This document shows positions 33,578 to 42,450 of a stretch of 64,000 nt of DNA, in pieces. The stretch comes from CAJBVW01 sp964457335 (GTDB taxonomy: Bacteria > Myxococcota_A > UBA796 > SXON01), in contig CAYWGD010000025.1 in NCBI GenBank assembly GCA_964457335.1, forward strand, positions 1 to 64,000, written 5' to 3'. The notes beneath the pieces were generated by a model that had not been told where the DNA came from, ran no database searches, and saw only the letters and a list, made by a program, of their open reading frames with translations. How positions within the stretch are numbered: position 1 is the first letter of the stretch; every line of letters starts with the position of its first letter. The position numbers and the translations under genes are program-made.

Positions 33578-34969
33578 ATGCTGCGTTGGACAACTCGAGG
33601 AGCTGGGGGGGCCATCGTGGCGATCGCCGCGCTGAGCTTCCTCCCCAGGGCCGCCGCCGCGCCGGGTGACCACGTCCGTCTTGGGAACGCGGTCCTGACG
33701 CCCTCGGTCATGAGCGGCTTCGAGTACCACTCGAACATCTACCTGGCGGACGGCAACGACCAGGAAGAGCACGGCGCGATGTCCTGGGTGCTCTCGCCCG
33801 ACCTCGAGCTCGAGCTGAAGAACGACAAGCTCCAGCTCGATTTCGGCGCGGCCTGGGGGATCAAGAAGTACATCGACTTCAACCCCGACGACACGGTCTA
33901 CGAGGAGAACGCGGACAAGTTCACGGACTTCGACGTGTCCTTTGGCCTCGTCGCGCTCCCGAAGAGCGTGGTGGGCCTCAAGCTCGACGACAAGTTCCAG
34001 GTCCAGAACACGCCCGGCGAGTTGGCAGGTTCGAAGTCCAATTCGAACATCGTCCACGTGTCGAACGACACCAACGGCGGCATCCTCGTGCGCCCGGGCT
34101 CCGCGCTCGAGATCGGCGTCCTGGGCAACCTCGGGTTGGACCGGTACACGCTCCCCGAGGATCTCGCCAAGGACGCGCTCAAGGCGAACATCAACAACCG
34201 GATGAGCTACGGCCCGGTGCTCGCCGCGTCGTGGAAGTTCCTCCCGAAGACCTCGCTGCTCGGCAGCGCGTCGGTCAACTGGACCCGGTGGGACAACAAC
34301 CTCATCACCACGATTGGGCCCGAGGCGGACGGCGTCGACTACGGCGAATACCTCGGGAAGCCCGACGCGCTCGCCTGGCGCACGATGTGGGGCGTCCGCG
34401 GCCAGCTGACGCAGAAGCTCGCGGCCGGCGCCGAGATCGGCTTCGGCCAGATGTACTACGACGAGCAGACGGTGCTGGACGCCGCGAGCGATCTCGCGCT
34501 CCCCGGCAGCAGCGCCGAGGTCGACATGACCGGCGAGAACACCTTCGCCCGCGACCTGACCGACTTCTCCGAGGGCTTCCTCGTGAACGCCCAGATCGCG
34601 TACGCGCCGGTCCGGAACCACAAGCTCACCTTCGGGTACCGGAAGGACTTCCAGGACGCGTTCTTCACGAACTACGTCGCGTACAACTACCTCTTTCTCC
34701 GCTACGAAGGCCTCGTCGCCGAGAAGCTCGGGCTGACGGGCGAGGTCAAGTACCGGATCGACGCCTTCCACGGCGAGATCACGCGCGACGACCAGAACGT
34801 GTCCCTCAAGGTGGGCGGGGCCTGGAAGTTCAACAAGGCCCTCTCAGCCGGCCTCGCCGCGGGCTGGGACCGGCGCGCCTGCCTCGACGCGGAGTGCGAG
34901 AGCGGCGTCTTCTACCCGACCCAGTACGACGATCTCTGGGGTCAGGCCGGCGTCACGTTCGAGTACTGA
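33578..34969 (+). CDS. Outer-membrane beta-barrel protein
   Basis: 463 residues: signal peptide to about 26 (FLPRAAAAP), then a long run of alternating amphipathic strands with Asp/Asn turns and a C-terminus ending GQAGVTFEY, an aromatic last residue typical of outer-membrane barrels. The composition is rich in Tyr, Trp and Asp, e.g. FEYHSNIYLADGND. About 16-18 strands could be accommodated. It resembles porin-like exopolysaccharide barrels (beta-barrel porin 2 type) and holds the place of GltH in the gliding set. The Wza-like gene follows after 83 bases, so a role in surface polymer passage is equally likely. ATG with GAGG 9 bases upstream; GTG at 33572 is possible. Confidence 0.75.
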   Translation: MLRWTTRGAGGAIVAIAALSFLPRAAAAPGDHVRLGNAVLTPSVMSGFEYHSNIYLADGNDQEEHGAMSWVLSPDLELELKNDKLQLDFGAAWGIKKYIDFNPDDTVYEENADKFTDFDVSFGLVALPKSVVGLKLDDKFQVQNTPGELAGSKSNSNIVHVSNDTNGGILVRPGSALEIGVLGNLGLDRYTLPEDLAKDALKANINNRMSYGPVLAASWKFLPKTSLLGSASVNWTRWDNNLITTIGPEADGVDYGEYLGKPDALAWRTMWGVRGQLTQKLAAGAEIGFGQMYYDEQTVLDAASDLALPGSSAEVDMTGENTFARDLTDFSEGFLVNAQIAYAPVRNHKLTFGYRKDFQDAFFTNYVAYNYLFLRYEGLVAEKLGLTGEVKYRIDAFHGEITRDDQNVSLKVGGAWKFNKALSAGLAAGWDRRACLDAECESGVFYPTQYDDLWGQAGVTFEY

Positions 34970-35052
34970 ACCCCGGAGGGCTTACACGGCCCTCGCATTC
35001 GGGGAAGTCCGCGAGCGGACGCGGTGCTATCGTACCGGCATCGGAGTCGTAG

Positions 35053-35871
35053 ATGGGAATCTGCCTGGTCCTCGCCCTGCTCGGGCACGCGGCCGAGCGG
35101 CCTGCCAGCGAGCTCGTGGACTCCCCGTCCGCCGACGTGCTCAACTACCCCATCGGCGCCGGCGACATCGTGCGCGTCGAGGTCGTCGGCGAGGAGTCGA
35201 TGAGCGGCTCGTTCCGCGTCGGCGGCGACGGCGAGATCGAGATCCCCTACGCGGGGCGCATCGCGGTCGCCGGCCTGACCGTCGACGAGGCGCGGAAGGT
35301 GATCACCGCCTGGCTCGCGAAGAACGTCCTGGCCCGGCCCCAGGTGGTGCTGGACGTGGAGACCTATGCGAGCCGGAAGGTCGACGTGAACGGCATCGTC
35401 GCGAAGCCGGCGACCTACCCGCTCGAGAAGGGGCGCACGACGGTGAGTGATCTCGTCGTGCGCGCGGGCGGGCTCACCGACGCGAGCGCGCCGCGGGCGC
35501 TGATCTTCCGCGACGTGGCGGGGGAACGCCTCGTCATCGAGGTGGATCTCGAGCGGCTCAACGCCGGCGACCTCACGGCCGACGTCGAGGTCCAGGCAGG
35601 GGACCACCTCTACGTTCCGCCGGTGGAGTCCGTGTTCGTGGACGGGCAGGCCGGGAAGCCCGGCGCCATCGCCTATCGGGACGGGATGACCGTGACGCAG
35701 GCCATCGCGCAGGCGGGCGGGACGCTGAGCACCGCGCGGAAGACCGCCGTGTACATCGTGCGGGGGAACGAGCGCATCCCCGTGAACCTCAAGCGCATCC
35801 AGAACGGGGAGGAGGCGGACATCGTGCTCCGCCCCAGCGACCGCATCTTCATCCCCGAGTCGGCGTTCTGA
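35053..35871 (+). CDS. Wza-like polysaccharide export protein (SLBB domains)
   Basis: 272 residues. A short N-terminal hydrophobic segment is followed by the poly-export domain (YPIGAGDIVRVEVVGEE, GEIEIPYAGRIAVAGLT, EARKVITAWL) and two SLBB-like beta-grasp domains (VNGIVAKPATYPLEKGRTTV and VDGQAGKPGAIAYRDGMTVTQ), each ending DHLYVP or DRIFIP. There is no C-terminal amphipathic helix of the kind that lets E. coli Wza span the outer membrane, so it would need a partner barrel, and one is encoded immediately upstream. No lipobox is visible. No Wzc, Wzx or Wzy gene is nearby. Confidence 0.88.
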   Translation: MGICLVLALLGHAAERPASELVDSPSADVLNYPIGAGDIVRVEVVGEESMSGSFRVGGDGEIEIPYAGRIAVAGLTVDEARKVITAWLAKNVLARPQVVLDVETYASRKVDVNGIVAKPATYPLEKGRTTVSDLVVRAGGLTDASAPRALIFRDVAGERLVIEVDLERLNAGDLTADVEVQAGDHLYVPPVESVFVDGQAGKPGAIAYRDGMTVTQAIAQAGGTLSTARKTAVYIVRGNERIPVNLKRIQNGEEADIVLRPSDRIFIPESAF

Positions 35872-35969
35872 GCGGCCTGTTCTCCGGGTGCCTCTTCGGG
35901 TGAAGCCCGAGCCCCGGGGGTGACGCGTCAAGGGGAAGGGGGTACCATGGACGCCGTCGAGGCTCCATC

Positions 35970-38900
35970 GTGGCACGCGTTCGCCCCCCAGCTCCCGCCG
36001 CGTCCGAGGGCGCGTCCCCCGAGACCCCCGCCAAGGCGGCCAGCCTCCCGGCGCCGCGCGCCCGGGCCACCGGCGCCGCGAAGCGGAAGAAGCCGGCCTC
36101 GGCGACCGCCGTCCCCCTCGGGTCGGGCGTCGGCGGGCAGGTGGCGCTCATCGGCGGCCTCGCGGTGTCGGTGTTCACCGTCGTGGCGCTCGCGAGCTAC
36201 GACCGGCACGATGTCGCGCTCTCGGGGGCGGTGTCCGGAACCGGGACCGGCCAGACCGAGAACCTCGTCGGGCCCGCGGGCGCCTACCTGGCGGACCTGC
36301 TCTACCAGAGCTTCGGCTACGCCGCCTGGAGCGTGGTGCTCCTCGGCGCGTCGTTCGCCCTCCGCCTCGCCGGGCGCCCCGCGCGCGGCTGGGGAATCCG
36401 CGTCCTCGGGGTCGTGGGCTTCGTGCTGCTCGCCGCGGCGCTCCAGCTGAGCCTCGCCGGTGAGCAGGATCCTCCGTTCCAGCCCGGCGGCGTCATCGGC
36501 CTCCTCGTGGCGGACGCGCTCGTCGCGAAGCTCGGGCAGGTCGGCGGCGCGCTGGTCGTCGGGACGGGCCTCGTGGCGGTCGCGACCGTGCTCTTCCGCA
36601 TCGACTGGCAGCCGCTCGCCGCGCGGGCCGTGGACCGGCTCCAGCACGGGGCGCCCGCGGCGGTCCGCGGGGTCGGGGCCCTCGGCGCCGGCGCCGTGCG
36701 GGCATCGCTGCGCGCCGGCAGCGCGGGGATCGACGCTCTGCGCGACCGCGCGTCGCGGGACGAGGACGAGGAGGAAGAGGAGGAGGACGAGCCGAGCGAG
36801 GTCGCCGCCGCGCCGCCCACCGGCGCGCGCGCGCCCGTCGCCGACGCCCTCGTCCGCCGCGCGCCCGAGCCGATCGCGCGTCGCGCGCCGGACGTGGCGC
36901 CCCGCGAGGAGCGCCGCACCGCCGAGCCGGTGAGCGCCCCGGAGCTCCCGAGCGTCTGGTCGGCGCGAAAGGCGCCGCCGCCGCCGCCGGTGCCCGTCCT
37001 GACGGGGGATCCGGATCGTGACGTCCCCACCAAGGTCGGCGGGCGCACGCTCGTCGAGGTCGAGTGGGAGGGGACGGGGACCGTCCGCCGGGCGGACGCG
37101 CGCGCCGAGGAGGGGCTGCCCTCCCACCTGCGCGGCGCCACCCCGGCTCCGGTCTCGCGCCCGCGCGCGGAGCCCTTCGCGCCGCCCCGCGTGGAGGCGC
37201 CGCGCGCCGTCGCGCCGGCGTCGGGCACGCCCTCGGCGCCTCAGGTCGCGCGCATCCGGCACGTGCCGGACGAGCTCGACGAGCCGAGCGTCGAGCCGCT
37301 GCCGGCCGTCCGCGCCGAGTGGGCCGAGGAGCCGCCGCCCCTGGAGTGGGCCGAGCGGGTGACCGGCGGAGGTCGGGGGGAGGGGAGCACCTCGCCGCCC
37401 GTGATCGTTCGGACCGTGGAGGAGGCCCCCTCCCGCGCCCCGATCGAGGTTGTCCGTGCGCACGCCGCTCCGGTCGACCTCCCCCGGGTCTCCGCGCCGA
37501 TCGAGGCGCCCCGCGTCTCCGCGCCGATCGAGGCGCCCCGCGTCTCCGCGCCGGCGCCGGTCGCGTCCGAGCCCGCGCCCTTCGTGGCGCCGCCGCCGCT
37601 CGTCCCCCTGGAGCCGCGCGCGGTCGCGCCCCCGGCCGAGCCGGACGCCCTGGACGAGGACGAGCTCGTCGACGAGGCCCCGCCCGTGCGCGCCCCCGTG
37701 GCGTCGGGCCCGGCCCGCGTCGCCCCGACCGGCCGGCGCCCACGCCCCTCCGGCGACGGCGTGACCGTGCTCCCCGGCAACCTCAAGAGCGGCGGCGCCG
37801 GCGACGACGGCCGCGCCGTCCGCAAGGCGGGCACCCCGTTCCAGCTCCCGCCGCTCTCCCTCCTCGACGATCACCCGGCGATCGTCGCGGGCACCGACGA
37901 GGGCCTGCTCCACGACATGGCCCGCCGCCTGACCGAGACGCTGCGCGACTTCCAGGTCGACGGCCGCGTCACGGCCATCCGGCCCGGCCCGGTCATCACG
38001 ATGTTCGAGTACGAGCCCGCCGCCGGCGTGAAGCTCTCCCGCATCGCCAACCTCGCCGACAACCTCAAGATGGCGCTCAAGGCCATCTCGGTCCGCATCG
38101 TGGCGCCGCTGCCCGGGCGCGGCTGCGTCGGCATCGAGATCCCGAACGAGAAGCGCCAGACCGTGTGGGCGCGGGACGTGTTCGCCTCCCACGAGTTCAA
38201 GAACGTCGAGCGATCCCTCCCGATGATCCTTGGGAAGGACACGGAAGGCCGCCCGTTCGTGACCGACCTCGCGAAGATGCCGCACCTGCTCGTCGGCGGC
38301 ACGACCGGCTCGGGCAAGAGCGTGGGCGTGAACTCCATGCTCACGAGCATGCTCTTCATGCGCACGCCCGAGGAGCTGCGGATGATCCTCATCGACCCGA
38401 AGATGCTCGAGTTCGCGCTCTACGAGGACATCCCGCACCTGCTCCACCCCGTCGTGACCGAGCCGAAGTTCGCCTCCGCGGTGCTCAAGTGGGCCTGCAC
38501 GGAGATGGACGAGCGCTACAAGATCATGGCGCGCTGGCAGACGCGGCACATCGACACCTACAACCAGAAGGTGGCGAAGGAGCTCGAGGATTGGACGCCG
38601 GCGAAGGCGCGGGCCTACGCGCCCAAGGACTGGCCGGACGGGGACCTCCTGCCCGTCCCCAAGAAGTTCCCGTACATCGTCATCGTGATCGACGAGCTCG
38701 CGGACCTGATGATGGTCGCGTCGAGCGACGTGGAAGCGTCCATCAGCCGCATCGTGGCGAAGGCCCGCGCGGCCGGCATCCACCTGATCGTGGCCACCCA
38801 GACGCCGCGCCGGGACGTCATCACCGGCCTGATCAAGGCGAATATGCCGGCGAGCCTGGCGTATCAGGTGCGAAGTGGCCTCGACAGTCGCGTCATCCTC

Positions 38901-39311
38901 GATCAGAACGGCGCCGAGACGCTCCTCGGGAAGGGCGACCTGCTGTTCCTGCGGCCCGGCACGTCCGACCTCGTGCGCATCCACGCGCCCTTCCTCTCCG
39001 AGGACGAGGTGCACCGCGTCGCCGACTTCCTGCGCCAGCAGGGCACGCCCGAGTACGACCTGCGCATCGGCGCCGGCGGCGGCGAGGCCGACGAGGACGG
39101 GGACGGCGCCGAGGCCGAGTACGACCCGCTGTACGACGAGGCCGTGGAGCTCGCGATCTCGAAGGGCAAGATCTCCACGTCCATGCTCCAGCGTCACCTC
39201 GGGATCGGGTACAACCGCGCCGCGAACATCGTCGAGACGATGGAGCGCGAGGGCGTGGTCGGGCCGGCGGACGGCGCCCGTCCCCGCGAAGTGCTGGTCG
39301 GACAGGCATAG
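35970..39311 (+). CDS. ftsK: DNA translocase FtsK
   Basis: 1113 residues. GTG start with GAGG 8 bases upstream. The N-terminal 230 residues hold about four membrane segments that anchor it at the septum. A long Pro/Ala/Glu linker (about 245-600) includes a 9-residue tandem repeat. The C-terminal motor has Walker A GGTTGSGKSVGVNSM, Walker B IVIVIDELADLMM and the gamma winged helix (ISTSMLQRHLGIGYNRAANIVE) that reads KOPS-like polarity sequences. It pumps DNA into daughter cells and activates XerCD. It stands alone between the Wza-like gene and lolA. Confidence 0.96.
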   Translation: MARVRPPAPAASEGASPETPAKAASLPAPRARATGAAKRKKPASATAVPLGSGVGGQVALIGGLAVSVFTVVALASYDRHDVALSGAVSGTGTGQTENLVGPAGAYLADLLYQSFGYAAWSVVLLGASFALRLAGRPARGWGIRVLGVVGFVLLAAALQLSLAGEQDPPFQPGGVIGLLVADALVAKLGQVGGALVVGTGLVAVATVLFRIDWQPLAARAVDRLQHGAPAAVRGVGALGAGAVRASLRAGSAGIDALRDRASRDEDEEEEEEDEPSEVAAAPPTGARAPVADALVRRAPEPIARRAPDVAPREERRTAEPVSAPELPSVWSARKAPPPPPVPVLTGDPDRDVPTKVGGRTLVEVEWEGTGTVRRADARAEEGLPSHLRGATPAPVSRPRAEPFAPPRVEAPRAVAPASGTPSAPQVARIRHVPDELDEPSVEPLPAVRAEWAEEPPPLEWAERVTGGGRGEGSTSPPVIVRTVEEAPSRAPIEVVRAHAAPVDLPRVSAPIEAPRVSAPIEAPRVSAPAPVASEPAPFVAPPPLVPLEPRAVAPPAEPDALDEDELVDEAPPVRAPVASGPARVAPTGRRPRPSGDGVTVLPGNLKSGGAGDDGRAVRKAGTPFQLPPLSLLDDHPAIVAGTDEGLLHDMARRLTETLRDFQVDGRVTAIRPGPVITMFEYEPAAGVKLSRIANLADNLKMALKAISVRIVAPLPGRGCVGIEIPNEKRQTVWARDVFASHEFKNVERSLPMILGKDTEGRPFVTDLAKMPHLLVGGTTGSGKSVGVNSMLTSMLFMRTPEELRMILIDPKMLEFALYEDIPHLLHPVVTEPKFASAVLKWACTEMDERYKIMARWQTRHIDTYNQKVAKELEDWTPAKARAYAPKDWPDGDLLPVPKKFPYIVIVIDELADLMMVASSDVEASISRIVAKARAAGIHLIVATQTPRRDVITGLIKANMPASLAYQVRSGLDSRVILDQNGAETLLGKGDLLFLRPGTSDLVRIHAPFLSEDEVHRVADFLRQQGTPEYDLRIGAGGGEADEDGDGAEAEYDPLYDEAVELAISKGKISTSMLQRHLGIGYNRAANIVETMEREGVVGPADGARPREVLVGQA
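37488..37553 (+). repeat. 27 base tandem repeat in ftsK linker
   Basis: Two identical 27 base units (37488-37514, 37515-37541) and a partial third encode the peptide VSAPIEAPR repeated in the proline-rich FtsK linker. In-frame length change here would alter only the flexible linker. Confidence 0.85.
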
Positions 39312-39422
39312 ATTCGACGCTCCGGTCGGAAGCACCACCCCGCACGGCGGGTTGGTGGCGGCGACGAGTGTTGCGATGCACCGGGGACTGCGGTAGATGC
39401 CGCGTCCCGAAGAGAGGTCAGT

Positions 39423-40094
39423 GTGCGTGTTTCCAGGAAGTTCGCTGCCTTGTTCCTCGGGTTGGCCCTCGCGGCCCCGGTCGCTGCCCAGGCGAGCCCG
39501 GAGAACCCCGCCACGGTGACGGAGCTCATCGACGCGGTGGAGGCGACCTACGGCGGCGCCACGAGCATCCGCGCGGAGTTCCTGCAGATCGATCGCAGCA
39601 AGTCCCTCGGGACGGAGGTGCGCCAGCGCGGCCGGATCGCGCTCGAGCGCCCGCGGAAGATGCGGGTCGAGATGGGCTTCCCCGTCACCCAGACGCTCGT
39701 GAGCGACGGGAAGACGATGTGGGCCTACTCCGTGAAGGACAAGCAGGTCTACCAGCAGCCCGAGCTCGGCAACTCCGGCGGCATGGGCATCCTCCTCGAG
39801 GACCTCTCGAAGCTCGGCGATCTCTTCGACGTGACGCTCCTGCCCGAGCAGCCCGGGAAGCCCCAGTCGGTGACCGTGAAGCTCGTCCCCAAGCAGCCCG
39901 GCGCGTTCAAGTCCCTGCAGCTGACGCTCTCCAAGCAGAAGTACGTGCTCCAGGAGCTCGTCCTCATCAACCAGCTCGACGATGTCACCGAGATGACCTT
40001 CACCGCAGTCGTCATGAACAAGGACATCCCGGACGCAGAGTTCACGTTCGTGGCGCCTCCGGGCGTCAAGGTCGTCAAGGCCGGGGCCCTTTGA
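39423..40094 (+). CDS. lolA: Outer-membrane lipoprotein carrier LolA
   Basis: 223 residues, GTG start with GAGAGG upstream, signal peptide ending APVAAQA. The mature part is the LolA open beta-barrel: VEATYGGATSIRAEFLQ, QRGRIALERPRKMRVEM, LVSDGKTMWAY and a closing FTFVAPPGVKVV. It ferries lipoproteins from LolCDE across the periplasm, needed here for the many lipoproteins in the window. It follows ftsK in many proteobacteria, as here. Its stop overlaps a possible TTG start of rimO. Confidence 0.93.
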   Translation: MRVSRKFAALFLGLALAAPVAAQASPENPATVTELIDAVEATYGGATSIRAEFLQIDRSKSLGTEVRQRGRIALERPRKMRVEMGFPVTQTLVSDGKTMWAYSVKDKQVYQQPELGNSGGMGILLEDLSKLGDLFDVTLLPEQPGKPQSVTVKLVPKQPGAFKSLQLTLSKQKYVLQELVLINQLDDVTEMTFTAVVMNKDIPDAEFTFVAPPGVKVVKAGAL

Positions 40095-40096
40095 GC

Positions 40097-41443
40097 GTGG
40101 AACGCGTCCACCTGATCAGCCTCGGATGCCCGAAGAACCGGGTGGACTCCGAAGTCATGGTCGGCAAGCTGCAACGGGGTCCGTTCGAGCTCGTCGACGA
40201 CCCCGCCAACGCCGACGTCATCGTGGTGAACACCTGCTCGTTCATCCAGCCGGCCACCGAGGAGTCGATCGACACGGTGCTGGAGATGGCCGGGTACAAG
40301 AAGACTGGGCATTGCCGGAAGCTGGTGGTGACCGGGTGCATGGTCCAGCGCTTCGGGCGGTCCCTGGAGGACGAGCTCCCCGAGGTCGACCACTTCCTCG
40401 GCACCGGCGAATACCACCGCATCGACGAGGTGCTCCTCGCCCGCGAGGGACAGGCGCCGCGCTCGTTCGTGGACACCCCGCTCTACATCCACGACGAGCT
40501 CGCGCCACGCATCAACTCGTGGTTGCCGCATTCGGCTTACCTGAAGATTTCAGAGGGCTGCGACCACCGCTGCGCCTTCTGCATCATCCCGACCCTCCGC
40601 GGGAAGATGCGGTCGCGCACGATCGCGTCGCTGGTCGCCGAGGCGCGCCGCCTCGCCGAGCAGGGTGTCGTGGAGATCAACCTCGTCTCCCAGGACTCGA
40701 CGGCCTACGGGCGCGACCTGAACGACGGCACCGACCTCGGCGCGCTGCTCCGCGCGCTCGCCAAGGTCGACGGGATCCGTTGGATCCGCCTGCACTACGC
40801 CTACCCCATCGGCCTCCCCGAGAGCCTGCTCCGGGCGATCGCCGAGGAGGAGAAGGTGGTGCCCTACCTCGACATGCCGCTCCAGCACGCGAGCGGGCCG
40901 ATGCTCAAGGCGATGCGCCGGGGCGTCACGCGCGAGGGGCAGGAGCGGATCCTGGAGCGCGTGCGCCGCTTCGTCCCGGACATCGCGATCCGCACGACCT
41001 TCATCGTGGGGTTCCCGGGCGAGACAGACGAGGACTTCGCGATCCTCCAGGATTTCGTGGCGGCGCAGCGCTTCGACCGGGTGGGTGTCTTCACCTACTT
41101 CCAGGAGGACGGCACGCCCGCGGCCGCCCTGCCGGGGCAGGTCGACGAGAAGGTGAAAAAGGCGCGTCAAAAGCAGCTGATGAAGGTGCAGGCCGACATC
41201 AGCAAGAAGAAGCACAAGGCGCTCGTGGGCACCGAGGCCACCGTGCTGGTGGACGGGCCGAGCAAGGAGAGCGAGCTCGTGCTCGTCGGTCGGCTCGCTT
41301 CCCAGGCGCCCGACGTCGACGGCCTCGTGTACCTCTCCGAGGTGGGGCCGGACGTGCGGCCCGGGCAGCTCCGCCGGGTCCGGATCACGCGGGTGACTGC
41401 CCACGATCTCGTCGGGGACGTGATCGACGCGCCTCTCACCTGA
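40097..41443 (+). CDS. rimO: Ribosomal protein S12 methylthiotransferase RimO
   Basis: 448 residues. The N-terminal UPF0004 domain has three Cys for the auxiliary cluster (SLGCPKN, VVNTCSFI, VTGCMVQ). The radical SAM site is CDHRCAFC in ISEGCDHRCAFCIIP. A C-terminal TRAM domain ends the protein. EINLVSQDSTAYG and LPHSAYLKISEGCDH favour RimO over MiaB. It methylthiolates Asp 88 of S12. GTG at 40097 is used; TTG at 40091 overlapping the lolA stop (TTGA) is also possible and would add two residues. Confidence 0.93.
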   Translation: MERVHLISLGCPKNRVDSEVMVGKLQRGPFELVDDPANADVIVVNTCSFIQPATEESIDTVLEMAGYKKTGHCRKLVVTGCMVQRFGRSLEDELPEVDHFLGTGEYHRIDEVLLAREGQAPRSFVDTPLYIHDELAPRINSWLPHSAYLKISEGCDHRCAFCIIPTLRGKMRSRTIASLVAEARRLAEQGVVEINLVSQDSTAYGRDLNDGTDLGALLRALAKVDGIRWIRLHYAYPIGLPESLLRAIAEEEKVVPYLDMPLQHASGPMLKAMRRGVTREGQERILERVRRFVPDIAIRTTFIVGFPGETDEDFAILQDFVAAQRFDRVGVFTYFQEDGTPAAALPGQVDEKVKKARQKQLMKVQADISKKKHKALVGTEATVLVDGPSKESELVLVGRLASQAPDVDGLVYLSEVGPDVRPGQLRRVRITRVTAHDLVGDVIDAPLT

Positions 41444-41766
41444 GCTCGCGGTCTGCTTTTTTCGCGCCGGACCCGCCGGGGCGGGGAGCGGTCCGCCGCG
41501 CCCCGGGCTGACAGCGGCTTGACATCGGAAGGTGCCAGGGAAGAACCTGGAGGTTCGCGATCGGCCCCGAGAGGGCGCCCGGGAGGCCGCCCGCGGCGCA
41601 ACGAGCCGAACGGGAGCGGTGTGATAGACTCAATCGGCTTTCCGGGTTGGCTCGGCCTCACGGCCAGCTGCCCCACGCCGGACTCGAAGAGAGGCCCAGG
41701 GTGGGGGGGCGTCAGGTCAATCCACGTTTCAGGACCACGCAGCGCAGATTCTCGAACGGAGAGTTC
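41444..41766. other. Intergenic region before second motor cluster
   Basis: 323 bases without a recognisable gene. A six-T run (41455-41461 region) soon after the rimO stop could end that transcript, although the preceding stem is weak. A perfect -35 TTGACA occurs at 41519-41524 but no good -10 follows at 15-18 bases. A small palindrome CCAGG...CCTGG lies at about 41536-41551. GGAGAG five bases before the ATG at 41767 is the ribosome site of the next gene. Nothing else is seen. Confidence 0.5.
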
Positions 41767-42444
41767 ATGGACGGAATTCTTGAGTTCTTTCACGAAGGCG
41801 GCCCTTTCATGTTGGTCAATCTGGCCTTCGTGGTTCTGTCCCTCGCCGTCGTGATCGAGCGGGCCTTCTCTCTGTTCGCCCGCTACCGGATGAACGAGAA
41901 GCCCTTCGTCGCCGCCGTCGACCGGAACCTTCAGGCCGGGAACATCGAGGCCGCGGCCAAGGTGTGCGCCTCGGCGCCGGAGCGCGCCCTCTCGCGGGCG
42001 ACCCGGAACCTCCTGAAGCTCATGCGTAATGGGTACGAAAGTCCTCTCCTCGCCGTCGAGGAGTCGATGCTCGAGGTGCGGCCGCTCGTCCAGGCGCGCG
42101 TCAGCTGGCTCTGGGCCATCGCGAACATCGCGACCCTGGTCGGCCTCATCGGCACCATCTTCGGCCTCATCAAGTCGTTCAAGGCGACCGCCGCGGTGCA
42201 GGCCGATCAGAAGGCCGCCGCGCTCGCGAAGGGCATCTCCGAGGCCATGAACAACACGGCCTTCGGTCTCTCGATCGCCGTGTTCTGCATCGGCGCCCAC
42301 CTCGTGCTCAACAACCAGGCGTCCAAGACCCTGGAGCGCGCGGAGCACGCCCTCTTCCACTTCGTGAACGTGCACGCCCAGTGGCGCAAGGGCTACAAGC
42401 CGCCCGAGGCCGGCGCGGGTGGTCAGGCGCAGGGAGCGCGCTGA
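41767..42444 (+). CDS. MotA/TolQ/ExbB proton channel subunit, second set
   Basis: 225 residues, ATG with GGAGAG 5 bases upstream. Three membrane segments: about 15-37, 110-135 and 155-180. The pore helix reads IANIATLVGLIGTIFGLIKSF and the third ALAKGISEAMNNTAFGLSIAVFCIG, both standard for the family. The first half (EAAAKVCASAPERALSRATRNLLKL) is the cytoplasmic helical part. Two ExbD-like genes follow, so it is a second complete motor set paralogous to that at 29.8-31.4 kb. Its target is unknown. Confidence 0.92.
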   Translation: MDGILEFFHEGGPFMLVNLAFVVLSLAVVIERAFSLFARYRMNEKPFVAAVDRNLQAGNIEAAAKVCASAPERALSRATRNLLKLMRNGYESPLLAVEESMLEVRPLVQARVSWLWAIANIATLVGLIGTIFGLIKSFKATAAVQADQKAAALAKGISEAMNNTAFGLSIAVFCIGAHLVLNNQASKTLERAEHALFHFVNVHAQWRKGYKPPEAGAGGQAQGAR

Positions 42445-42450
42445 AATCCC

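Noticed and set aside
37488..37553. CRISPR-like direct repeats
   Set aside because: The 27 base units are contiguous with no spacers and encode part of the FtsK linker.
35928..39338. An 1136-codon minus-strand frame
   Set aside because: It is fully opposite ftsK, whose motor motifs are intact.
41519..41545. Promoter of the second motor cluster
   Set aside because: TTGACA is perfect, yet the bases 15-18 further on (GAAGAA, AGAACC) are not an acceptable -10. Noted in the intergenic entry only.
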